From Muribaculaceae bacterium (lineage in GTDB: Bacteria > Bacteroidota > Bacteroidia > Bacteroidales > Muribaculaceae): DNA of 30,927 nucleotides. This document shows, piece by piece, positions 24,401-30,927 of the stretch. Below the pieces are notes generated by a model. The model had not been told where the DNA came from. It was given only the letters and a program-made list of their open reading frames with translations, and did no database searches. How positions within the stretch are numbered: the first letter of the stretch is position 1; every line of letters starts with the position of its first letter. The stretch covers positions 1 to 30,927 of the forward strand of contig JAIDPP010000125.1 of assembly GCA_029062725.1 (NCBI GenBank), read 5' to 3'. The position numbers and the translations under genes were made by a program.

Positions 24401-25130
24401 TTGCGGCAGGGATTTCAGCGCTGTCATAACCTCCTTTTTTGGCAAAAACCTCGTCTTTCTTCTCGGCAATATAGAACTGATAGAGCCAGCCTATCAGTTC
24501 AGGCTTGCGGTAATCGTCAGGCTCGATAAACTCACCGGCTCTGTTGAGCAGGTCGATGAAGCCATCCTCTGCAAGAATGTCAGCAGGGAGAAGAAGGGCC
24601 GTGTAATCGGTGATGCCTCCGAAGCATTTGCGGATGATGGGATTATTTTCGCAGTATGCGCGAATAAGGAGTGAGAACTGCTCGAAAGAGAGGCGTCCGT
24701 CGCTGATGACGGCTTCGAGAGAAGCACGGTCTTCATCGGAGAGAACCGGAGTCTTGCCCGCGCGGGCATCGGTAACAATGCGAGGTATGCGAACTTCGGG
24801 ATTCTCGTAGTCAAGCAATGCCGGAGCAAGGCTATTGTATTCCAGAATACGGATAGCCATTAACCGATTAAACCACGTATAGGCGGCTTCTTCAACCACC
24901 TGTTTGACGCCATGTGAAGCAATGCGGTCGCGCAGGGCATTCCATCGAGCCACAAAGCGAGAGTCGTTGATGACCTGTCCATCGAAAATAGCATAACTGC
25001 CCGATGCCTTCGGCTCGACACGCACCGAACCATCGTCATTAAAGCCGACGGCTTTAAGACGATTGCGCACACCCTGCATGAGCAGATTGCGGGCTGCGGT
25101 GGCAAAACGCTTCAATGAGTTAGTATTCAT
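21480..25130 (-). CDS. pglX: PglX, adenine-specific DNA methyltransferase of type I BREX
   Basis: A protein of 1216 residues, as expected for BREX-1 PglX. The ATG at 25130 (MNTNSLKRFATAARNLL) is chosen over a GTG at 25157 because it gives the family-typical N-terminus and leaves 1 bp after the brxC stop. Motif I is DLSCGSGHIL (about 306-315); the common form is DPACGSG. The catalytic motif is CMNPPYMPT (about 484-492). PglX methylates one strand of a non-palindromic host site (N6-adenine) to mark self DNA, and BREX blocks unmarked phage. Residues about 580-980 (22200-23400) are visibly AT-rich against GC-balanced flanks, which suggests exchange of the target-recognition region. The C-terminal part (EADLMAKSSLTSKENKELK onward) looks helical. 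Frame intact; no homopolymer switch seen. Confidence 0.96.
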   Translation of the reverse strand: MNTNSLKRFATAARNLLMQGVRNRLKAVGFNDDGSVRVEPKASGSYAIFDGQVINDSRFVARWNALRDRIASHGVKQVVEEAAYTWFNRLMAIRILEYNSLAPALLDYENPEVRIPRIVTDARAGKTPVLSDEDRASLEAVISDGRLSFEQFSLLIRAYCENNPIIRKCFGGITDYTALLLPADILAEDGFIDLLNRAGEFIEPDDYRKPELIGWLYQFYIAEKKDEVFAKKGGYDSAEIPAATQIFTPNWIVKYMVENTLGRIYLDNNPDSTISENWKYLVMPAEPTPDDAILRYNSLEDLKCGDLSCGSGHILNEMFDLLYALYAEDFYSPREAIEAILTKNMVGIDLDDRARQLAQFALLLKACQTDTAFADGHCMPRIYSMPEVDRYTWRDLKGHFNCAYQIELPSDEADAQIAEAFELMADADVLGSIMKFEISGEGVEYLSRAVFTYDAEPMHTDSFTPLVDAFRVILALTDKYAALCMNPPYMPTNKEATLKSYATKEYPDSKADLFAIFMDVAIDRLREHGKYGMINMQSWMFLSSFESLRKDVIDNQQIDSLLHLGPRTFDELSGEVVQNAAFIISKEKPTYPGIYYRLIDGANCNAKREMFYVGINRYIVSDQKQFEQIPGAPIAYWVSVNILSKIFTGKIPLDEEFFFREGIHTADNARFTRLWYEVHSSMLIFDASSYEDIDNHHKRWIPYNKGGGARKWYGNNDVVIGFDAPYREQMSALKGHVRPSESLYFQAGGTWSSISTKGFALRYFPKGFLFDAGGQVAIPREGSNIKACLAYLNSNTFDFISRIVMPTINNKCGIIKTLPNLCVIDHTIFSLVDSCINISKQDWDAHETSWDFEISPLLAQAREMPTETNVFSHHREADIEILYPEYVRCDANLEARQHTIKLYASSLYSLYIAYRQKWTRLFAQLQSNEIEINRQFIDIYGLQDELSPNVGYEDITILQQGEATPDGDDVDGPVLIWNKDVIIKQFISYAVGCMMGRYRLDRPGLAIAHPNPSADEYAPYTVVQTGKQWWIDDDGIVPMMGEDSPFHDNAANRFSEFVRVALGNEYLTENMNFVRDALGKDVVDYFRSDFYNDHKKMYQNRPIYWMFSSNQKGKRAAFQCLVYMHRMNRFTPEHIRTNYLLPYIEHLAAREADLMAKSSLTSKENKELKQLRCDLDECRDYQLRLHEFADRQIEIDLDDGVVKNYATFAPVLAKLK

Positions 25131-25131
25131 A

Positions 25132-28100
25132 TCAGAGTACCTGTATTTCGTCGCCACTGTTCAGATTGGCGAGTTTATTAGTAAGTTGTTTACGCAGACG
25201 ATTGAGGTATGTTTCAATATCGTCGGCGTTTTTGATATTGGAGAGCGAAGGTGTTTGGAGCCTGAAAGGAACGACCCTTGATGTCGGCTTAGGCTCACTT
25301 CCACCTCCGGTCTGAGGCTTCGGTTTAGGGCGATTGCGACGGGCCACTTCGGCGTTAATACGCGCTATCTCAGCAGTGAACCAGTCGTTAGACAGCTCAT
25401 TGGCTTGTAAAACCGCGATGTTCGACGAGACGGTGGCGCGAGTAATCGCGGCCCGAACGTTTGACTCGTACTTCACTTCATTTTCTGCTGCAAAAGCCGC
25501 CACTTCCGTATCTTGTGAATAAAGTTTTGCTTCTATTCGCTGACATAAGTTCTTCCGAACATCATCGAGAGCCTTGGCAAGCGCTTGTCTCATTTGCTTA
25601 TAATGGCGCATTTTGTCTATGGGCCACGGCTCGGTGAGGATAGACTTGAGACCATCTACATCGGCTTTATATGATTCCGGCAGATAGGCCCAATTATCAC
25701 GGTTGTCGTTTACAAATTGGATAAACTCAAAATAGGCTTTGAGTACAGTTTCATTGGTGGCGAATTGACGAATCTGTTTGGTTTCATCAAAGAGCTTTTT
25801 AGCCTTTGCTCGATCGGCAACTATACGACGGAAGAAAGCCTCGTCGTCGCGGATATTGAGCCATTCATGGATGAGTCCGATGGAATTGTTGAGCCATACG
25901 GCAACAGGCGAAGAATTACCGCCAAGTTTATTGATAAGAGTCTGATCGTTTCCAACCTTGGCATTGAGAATTTCTTTTGACCAGGCGTGAATGTCGGAAG
26001 GGTGAGAAGAAGTTGGAGAGCTTGCATCGCCGAAAATGTCGTGCCAGGCATCAAGGAACTCGTTTATGACGCTCTGCGGTATTTCCTTGGTGGCCTTTAC
26101 CATGAACTTCGACATATCGCGCAGCACATTGTTTGCAATAATGTTGCGGTCAGGATTCTCGGCGTTATTGTACGTGAACTCGCGCACATTGCGACGCACC
26201 AGTTCATTGACGAAGAATATGGTTGCTTCTTGACTCCACCCGTATGGTGCTTTGCCAAACTCATTGACAATGTCTTTGAGATTGGCTTCACCGCCACGAC
26301 GTTTCAGATAATTCTCAATCTCCGTTTCAGGAGTGGAAAGAGGCTGATTGATACTGGTATATTCATCTTTCTGAGCCGGGCGAAGAATCTTCGATTTGAG
26401 GTCGGCTTCGCTTCGGGGAACGGATGTGCCTACGGCGAGTTTAGCGTAGGGATATACGTTCTGCAAGTGGCGGGCTACCGCTTCGTTGTAGCGGTCTTTG
26501 TCCTTGGTCGAAGAAGCAACGGCGAGTTGCTGATTTGACGAGATGACCTGAGCCGAATTAAAGAGCGCTTTCAACGCTTTCTGAATCTCCTTGTACTCAT
26601 CGGCGGCCATCTGACGGAACTTGTCAAGAGCCGCCTTGCGAGTGTCGGACGTGCTCTGACCGTCGGGAGATTGGAGGAATTTGCGCACCTTGCAAATCCA
26701 TGTGAGGCGGTTTCGCAGTTGCGGATCCGCCGAAAATCCGTCGGCCATAAAGAAGGCAAGGCGGTTCTCGATGTTGCGGAACGCATACTCGTGAACGGTA
26801 CCGTCATATTCGAGCACGAAGTCAACTGAAATATCGGCATTGGAAGTTAGGAATGTCTTGCCGTTGACGATACCCCCGACTGAGAATTTCGACGAACAGT
26901 AGGACTCGCGGTTCTGCGGCGCGAGATATTCCTTGAAGAAGTCGATCAGCAGGTTCGCCATGAAGTCGTTGTCGACATACTGGTTGCCGATTGAAGCAGC
27001 GACACGACGTTCTTCCTCGGTGAAGAAGGTGTAGAACTCGGTATGTAAGTCGGCGAGAGTATCGCGACGGAGAATATTATTGTCGCACAGGTAGTCGATG
27101 ACTCCCTGCACATCATTTTTGAGTTTCAACTTGTTCTCGTCGACATCACGCATCAGAAGCGAAGTAACGTAATCGGCGGTAGCTGGGAACACACGCCGCT
27201 GCTGCTCGTCCATGTTGCAAATCATAAAGAGCACATTCAGCACACGCTCGCCGAGTTCGCGGTTGACGTTGTATGACTCTATGACATTGTTGGCCGTGGC
27301 GATGGACTTCTGCCCCTTGGTAGTTAGGGAGCCGCGGAACATGGCGTTATAGAACTGGTCGAAGGAGATAATGTTTCCTACCTCTTGGTCCTTGGTGTCT
27401 TTGGCTACCGAATGGGTAATCTTTATGATGCTTCGCTCATTACCTTTGACCTCTTTATCCACGAAGTTCTGAGCGACAAAAGCATCGAATATGTTCATCA
27501 TCAGAGTGAACTGATAAGGAACGAAGGGATAGTAGGCGGCATATTCTTCCTTTGAGCGATAGGTGTTGTAGCCCGTAGGAAGTAGCAACTGAGCCGTGAT
27601 GTTGCTGTGGATCTTATCAAAGCGTTCTTCGAGGGCGATGGCGGCAGAGCCTTTCTTTTCGAGGATACGTTTCTGTGTGATGTATTCGGAGTTGGTGCCT
27701 TTGAGCGAGACCTTGACCTGAAAACGCCCCATGATTTTACCGTAATCGTCGGTGGTCTTGGAGATATGGCAGTCGCCGAGAATTTCGGAAAGATCCTGTT
27801 GGGCGGTGCAGGCTATCCACACTTTGCCATCGCAAGCCTCGTGCAGGTCGCTGACTATCTGCTGAAGTTGAAGCAGAAGTGCGCTCCGGTTGTCGATGAA
27901 CTGTGAAATTTCATCGGCAAAGAACACGAGGCGGAAGTTGGAAGGCTTGGAAGCTACAAAGGAGCGCAGCTCATTCATAAAAGCTTCCACAGTGAGGGGG
28001 AAGTCGTTCTTGACAATACGCTGACGGATAACGTCAATCGACAGACTCGGCATAACATCCTTGGCTGCTTCAAGAACTGTGTCAAGTTCAGTATTGGCAA

Positions 28101-28740
28101 GTTCGGCAGCCATTTCTTTCCAGTTCCAGCCAAACTCGTCATCGAGTTTCTGCTTGAACTCGTCGAATTTGCCGTTTGTGTCAAGAGCCTTTTCAAGATA
28201 TTGAGCCAACGGCAGATTGAATGTGTTGTAACCGCGGTGGCGGTTCAACTCATGCCAGAACACCTCGGTAAATACTTTCTGCTGATTAGTATTTGAATTG
28301 GCGACAGACCCGATGTTGAACAGAATGGTCTCGACCGACGCTGTGCGAAGCCAGTCAGTAAGAGCATTGACGTCAGCGACAGTAACCTCGCATCTTGACT
28401 GCGGGTTTTGAAGCGGGTCGTGTTCCTTGACAGCCTCGGCGAGACGGGCAAGGGCGCGAATGTTGTAATCGGGATGGAGGCAATAATCGAGGAATTTCAG
28501 AAAGTGAGACTTACCCGAGCCGAAATAACCGTTAATCCAAATGCCGTTGTGTGCGGTCTGACGGTGTCGGATGGCAGAAAGCACATGGTAGATGTTGTTT
28601 ATGATTTCATCAGTGAAAACATACTCGTCAATTTCAACGCTGACGGTGTCGGATTTGAAATCTGACGCATTGACCGCCGGGTTGAAAGGACGGTCAATCT
28701 CTTTTTCGTATAATTCGTGAAGATATTTGAAGTCTGCCAT
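25132..28740 (-). CDS. brxC: BrxC, large P-loop ATPase of type I BREX
   Basis: A 1202-residue protein (DUF6079/BrxC family). Walker A is GYFGSGKSHF (about 71-80) and the probable Walker B is LVFFADEISQF (about 271-281). The preceding ADEYV-type start is replaced by YVFTDEIINNIYHVLSAI. Middle parts contain helical segments and YVTSLLMRDVDENKLKLKND, and the last 300 residues look coiled-coil rich. BrxC is required for BREX defence and is thought to be an AAA+ motor or switch; its direct activity is not settled. Its start is 6 bp after the brxB stop and its stop 1 bp before pglX, so these genes are tightly coupled. Base composition is close to that of pglZ and brxL, unlike the AT-richer AlbA_2 gene. 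Confidence 0.96.
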   Translation of the reverse strand: MADFKYLHELYEKEIDRPFNPAVNASDFKSDTVSVEIDEYVFTDEIINNIYHVLSAIRHRQTAHNGIWINGYFGSGKSHFLKFLDYCLHPDYNIRALARLAEAVKEHDPLQNPQSRCEVTVADVNALTDWLRTASVETILFNIGSVANSNTNQQKVFTEVFWHELNRHRGYNTFNLPLAQYLEKALDTNGKFDEFKQKLDDEFGWNWKEMAAELANTELDTVLEAAKDVMPSLSIDVIRQRIVKNDFPLTVEAFMNELRSFVASKPSNFRLVFFADEISQFIDNRSALLLQLQQIVSDLHEACDGKVWIACTAQQDLSEILGDCHISKTTDDYGKIMGRFQVKVSLKGTNSEYITQKRILEKKGSAAIALEERFDKIHSNITAQLLLPTGYNTYRSKEEYAAYYPFVPYQFTLMMNIFDAFVAQNFVDKEVKGNERSIIKITHSVAKDTKDQEVGNIISFDQFYNAMFRGSLTTKGQKSIATANNVIESYNVNRELGERVLNVLFMICNMDEQQRRVFPATADYVTSLLMRDVDENKLKLKNDVQGVIDYLCDNNILRRDTLADLHTEFYTFFTEEERRVAASIGNQYVDNDFMANLLIDFFKEYLAPQNRESYCSSKFSVGGIVNGKTFLTSNADISVDFVLEYDGTVHEYAFRNIENRLAFFMADGFSADPQLRNRLTWICKVRKFLQSPDGQSTSDTRKAALDKFRQMAADEYKEIQKALKALFNSAQVISSNQQLAVASSTKDKDRYNEAVARHLQNVYPYAKLAVGTSVPRSEADLKSKILRPAQKDEYTSINQPLSTPETEIENYLKRRGGEANLKDIVNEFGKAPYGWSQEATIFFVNELVRRNVREFTYNNAENPDRNIIANNVLRDMSKFMVKATKEIPQSVINEFLDAWHDIFGDASSPTSSHPSDIHAWSKEILNAKVGNDQTLINKLGGNSSPVAVWLNNSIGLIHEWLNIRDDEAFFRRIVADRAKAKKLFDETKQIRQFATNETVLKAYFEFIQFVNDNRDNWAYLPESYKADVDGLKSILTEPWPIDKMRHYKQMRQALAKALDDVRKNLCQRIEAKLYSQDTEVAAFAAENEVKYESNVRAAITRATVSSNIAVLQANELSNDWFTAEIARINAEVARRNRPKPKPQTGGGSEPKPTSRVVPFRLQTPSLSNIKNADDIETYLNRLRKQLTNKLANLNSGDEIQVL

Positions 28741-28746
28741 GACGTA

Positions 28747-29376
28747 TTATTTTCTAAAGTCGAGGATGAGTGCAGCACGATATACATGTTGGTCGGCGAA
28801 ACGGTCGAACAACTTGTAAGAGTTCCCATCAGGCTCGCCGGGATAGAACACGAATATCTTATATGCGTGGGTTTGATTGTATTCTTCGTATTTATTGAGG
28901 AAAGTAGATAGACGAAGATAGGGATATATATTGCCGAAGCCTGAAATAAAGACATATGGAGTCTTATTCTCGGTCTCGGCTTCTTTATGCGCCACAATTC
29001 TGTCGTGGATATACTGAATGAAGGCATCGCCTTGAGCCTGTTGAGTCAAGGAACGTGCAACGCCCTCGGAGTTTTCCGGATCCTTGGATTCTTTCTCGAT
29101 AAGATATTTCAGATAAGATGGATATTTCTTACCGAAAGGTTTATTGTCGAGGTATTTGCAAAATTCCTCGAAGATGTCGATGTGCAAGGCATTGACATAG
29201 TTAGTGGGGCGAATCAGATTATCGCGGTACCATTGAATCCGTTCGCGCGTTTCGTATTCCTTTGCCGGGTCGTAGGGAACTATGAAATAGTTGTAGAACA
29301 AGTCTCCGTGAGGCGTGTCCTGAAAATCTGGCTTACAAAGACGTTCATATAGCCTGTCAACTACAACCTCACTCAT
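28747..29376 (-). CDS. brxB: BrxB (DUF1788) protein of type I BREX
   Basis: A 209-residue protein. Family-like segments are DLFYNYFIVPYDPAKEYETR, TPYVFISGFGNIYPYLRLST, and IFVFYPGEPDG followed by LFDRFADQHVYRAALI near the C-terminus. BrxB is a small core component of type I BREX. It is needed for defence in tested systems, but its biochemical role is not known. The ATG at 29376 overlaps the brxA stop by 4 bp (ATGA read on the minus strand), a sign of translational coupling. The length is normal and no key part appears missing. Confidence 0.93.
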   Translation of the reverse strand: MSEVVVDRLYERLCKPDFQDTPHGDLFYNYFIVPYDPAKEYETRERIQWYRDNLIRPTNYVNALHIDIFEEFCKYLDNKPFGKKYPSYLKYLIEKESKDPENSEGVARSLTQQAQGDAFIQYIHDRIVAHKEAETENKTPYVFISGFGNIYPYLRLSTFLNKYEEYNQTHAYKIFVFYPGEPDGNSYKLFDRFADQHVYRAALILDFRK

Positions 29377-30020
29377 AACGCGATAGATTTAATGTTTTCG
29401 ATACGATAAGGTGGAATCAATATAGCATCGAGGAACCACGGCTCACCGATGCGGACGAAGAAGGACAAGTCTTCGTCGGAATATTCCAGTTGTCGAAGGT
29501 CGCCATCTTTATCAGAGATAAAGCCGACTTTTCTCAGCACACTGAGAAATGCGGCTGCGATGCGGTCGCGTGTATTATCACTCCAAGAGTTTACAAACTC
29601 ATCATTGCAAGCAATGTCAGAAATTGCTGCAAGGATGTCATTCTTTGATACCGTTTGATTGAAGGAGTTCCACTTATTACAAACTACTTCAACCTGAAAA
29701 TCAAAATATAGTTTGTAGGCTTTCAACAAAACAAAAAACATTGCCAGTATCTGCATTTTTGGAGAGAGAGTCAAAAAAGTTTCCCAAAATGATGCCGGTA
29801 CTGCCTTGAAGCGCCTGTTTAATTCCGACATCGCACGCTGTCGCGTTTTTAAGGAAGTGATTAAAAGGACTTCGTTATCCTGTATTTCTTGTTTGAGAAG
29901 CGTATCAGAGTCCTCAGACAAGAATAACGGAAGGGCTCGTGTCATTTCATCGACCATAAAACCGCATCCGGTCATTCCGGCTGTGTAAGAACTATTTTTT
30001 TGCAATTCTCGTTGAGTCAT
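29373..30020 (-). CDS. brxA: BrxA (DUF1819) protein of type I BREX
   Basis: A 215-residue protein starting MTQRELQKNSSYTAGMTGCG; the YTAGMTG region matches the YSAGITG-like start of DUF1819 proteins. A TTG at 30077 would add 19 residues but gives an atypical N-terminus, so the ATG at 30020 is used. FWETFLTLSPKMQILAMFF is another family-like block, and the C-terminus reads GEPWFLDAILIPPYRIENIK. BrxA from other systems is a small helical DNA-binding protein. It is the first gene of the operon. The coding sequence is more AT-rich than brxC. No BrxR-type regulator is encoded upstream within the window. Confidence 0.92.
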   Translation of the reverse strand: MTQRELQKNSSYTAGMTGCGFMVDEMTRALPLFLSEDSDTLLKQEIQDNEVLLITSLKTRQRAMSELNRRFKAVPASFWETFLTLSPKMQILAMFFVLLKAYKLYFDFQVEVVCNKWNSFNQTVSKNDILAAISDIACNDEFVNSWSDNTRDRIAAAFLSVLRKVGFISDKDGDLRQLEYSDEDLSFFVRIGEPWFLDAILIPPYRIENIKSIAL

Positions 30021-30169
30021 GATATTAAAAGGAGAATACCCAAGTAGCATCTGAAGGCTGACCAAAGCCTGTAACAACTACTAAGGTATTCTCAAAAATT
30101 TATCGGCTCTTGCCGTATGTCTTTGATTTATCTATTGGGTCATTTACAGATGAAGTTCTTGTTAGACTG

Positions 30170-30177
30170 CAAAGTTA
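30170..30177 (-). promoter_or_regulatory. Candidate -7 box of the BREX promoter
   Basis: On the minus strand, TAACTTTG (30177-30170), followed by CA, matches TAnnTTTG. It lies 149 bp before the brxA start codon. A clear TTTG at -33 is absent (TGTG at the right distance). Two more minus-strand boxes lie further out: TAATTTTG at 30362-30355 and TAACTTTG at 30399-30392. Confidence 0.5.
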
Positions 30178-30517
30178 GCAATTTTTTCGCTAATAATCAC
30201 AATCTAATAAGGTTAAAGTGAAGTGATTTCATTTCACCTTACCCCCGTCTTTGAGTGCCTGAATAAACCAAGCAGGGAGGATAAGAAGCATAAGAAGGAA
30301 TGACATACGTCGAAAGATTTGAAGTTTCAAGAAGGACAGATATAGCCTCGGCTGCAAAATTAGTCACTTGCTATGCCATGTTCTTGCACTTCAAAGTTAA
30401 ATAGTATTAACAATGCTATTTTCAAATTATTGGATAACCCTCCCGAACTGAATATCAAAAGTGCGATAGAGATAGGAACTGTATCAATTCGGCGCGTCAG
30501 TATAACCAAATAATTCG
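30178..30517. other. Intergenic regulatory region upstream of BREX
   Basis: No gene is supported. The region holds an imperfect 20-bp palindrome at 30218-30237 (GTGAAGTGATTTCATTTCAC) about 40 bp upstream of the nearest BREX -7 box, and two further minus-strand -7-like boxes. It looks like a regulatory spacer between the divergent BREX operon and a small plus-strand gene. Confidence 0.45.
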
Positions 30518-30525
30518 TAAATTTG
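30518..30525 (+). promoter_or_regulatory. -7 box upstream of the small plus-strand gene
   Basis: TAAATTTG matches TAnnTTTG, with the start codon 32 bp beyond. No TTTG is present at -33. The surrounding 21 bp (30507-30527) match the promoter of the DUF1016 remnant (14417-14437) at 19 positions. Confidence 0.45.
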
Positions 30526-30557
30526 CAGTTGGATATAACAATGAAATTTAGAAGCTT

Positions 30558-30746
30558 ATGGCAAAAGATAATCAGGTATATGACGAAGCATTTGGTCTTT
30601 TGGCTGATGAAATAGGAGTATTCGATACGAAAGTTATGGGAGTCTTTGGTGCAATGCGGCGTGGACTTTCAAAAGAGGAAGCATTGAAAAAGTATAACTT
30701 CACTGAAAAGGACTATGACGAAAATATCTCTAGAGTGCTGAAATAA
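30558..30746 (+). CDS. Small hypothetical protein, 62 residues
   Basis: The protein (MAKDNQVYDEAFGLLADEIG ... DENISRVLK) is short, charged and probably all helical. It has no signal peptide, membrane segment or motif that I can assign. The phrase MRRGLSKEEALKKYNFTEKD looks like a helix-turn element but is too short to call. It has a -7 box upstream at 30518-30525 and a possible terminator downstream at 30844-30883, which supports it as a real gene. An overlapping 24-codon frame starts at the ATG at 30541 and is less likely. It is divergent from BREX and may belong to the host side of the boundary. Confidence 0.6.
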   Translation: MAKDNQVYDEAFGLLADEIGVFDTKVMGVFGAMRRGLSKEEALKKYNFTEKDYDENISRVLK

Positions 30747-30843
30747 AATTTCCTGATGTCGGAAGAATATTTGAATGTAATAGAGGGGAAGTGGGACTTG
30801 CAGGCAGACCTTTTGCCTGTAATTTGCCTGTAGAAAATAAAAG

Positions 30844-30883
30844 AAGCGAGATAACTATGAATTTTCAATGAGCTATCTCGCTT
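30844..30883 (+). terminator. Possible terminator after the small gene
   Basis: AAGCGAGATA (30844-30853) pairs perfectly with TATCTCGCTT (30874-30883) across a 20-base loop. The trailing T run is short, so its efficiency is uncertain. Confidence 0.5.
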
Positions 30884-30927
30884 TATATGTGCCCAGAACA
30901 GGAGCACTAATATTAAATCAAAATAAA

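Noticed and set aside
23754..24674. A 306-codon plus-strand frame opposite pglX
   Set aside because: It is antisense to the conserved methyltransferase core and looks like a shadow frame.
25131..25157. Longer pglX starting at GTG 25157 and overlapping brxC
   Set aside because: The ATG at 25130 gives the family-typical MNTN start and tight spacing. By the same logic GTG 7009, TTG 9932 and TTG 30077 were rejected for the helicase, TraB-type and brxA genes.
30097..30112. Possible far-end copy of the 25-bp inverted-repeat sequence (CAAAAATTTATCGG)
   Set aside because: Only a short A/T-rich core matches and the CTGTCCGAT-type part diverges. This could be chance.

Overview
The window looks like a chromosomal segment from a gut Bacteroidales bacterium, most likely Muribaculaceae-like. 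The evidence is several promoters of Bacteroidetes type (TTTG, about 20 bp, TAnnTTTG), a general lack of Shine-Dalgarno sequences, an OmpA-type porin of Bacteroidetes style, and a LytS/LytTR two-component pair. The genus is not resolved. By eye, the central genes (about 3.6-14.4 kb) are richer in G+C than the left end and than parts of the right end.

Left, 1-3522: the end of a restriction-modification operon. It holds a 5'-truncated phospholipase-D-type restriction endonuclease (BfiI-like C-terminus), a D12-class adenine methyltransferase with an eight-G tract in its reading frame, and a beta-class N6/N4 methyltransferase. The genes are closely packed. Two methyltransferases suggest an asymmetric (type IIS-like) recognition site. 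Four 18-bp tandem repeats follow, and the last copy runs into the 3' end of the convergent helicase gene.

Centre, 3587-14370: host-like genes. On the minus strand, a TraB/GumN-family exported protein, an ABC ATPase, an ABC permease and a YtrA-type GntR repressor form one operon. It has a clear promoter, a palindrome close to the expected transcription start, and a terminator. Downstream lies a Dna2-like protein that fuses a RecB/Cas4-type nuclease to an Upf1-like helicase. On the plus strand are an OmpA-family porin with its own terminator, then a LytTR response regulator and a LytS-type sensor kinase.

Junction, 14371-14982: decayed sequence. It contains a DUF1016/YhcG-type gene remnant with a perfect promoter but an in-frame TAG, two nested-core hairpins, a terminator, a perfect 25-bp inverted repeat with a third partial copy, and the probable terminator of the next operon.

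Right, 14983-30020 (minus strand): a complete type I BREX anti-phage operon, brxA-brxB-brxC-pglX-(AlbA_2 gene)-pglZ-brxL, with gaps or overlaps of about 15 bp or less. The extra gene between pglX and pglZ encodes a Schlafen/AlbA_2-type ATP-binding protein. It is AT-rich and carries a 15-bp coding minisatellite. PglX also has an AT-rich central-to-C-terminal stretch that suggests exchange of its target-recognition domain. In family terms, PglX is the methyltransferase, BrxC and BrxL are AAA+ ATPases, PglZ is an alkaline-phosphatase-fold protein, and BrxA/BrxB are small accessory factors. Upstream is a regulatory region with several minus-strand -7 boxes, then a small unknown gene on the plus strand. 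Two defence loci therefore flank a block of ordinary host genes. No tRNA, rRNA, CRISPR array, integrase or transposase was recognised.
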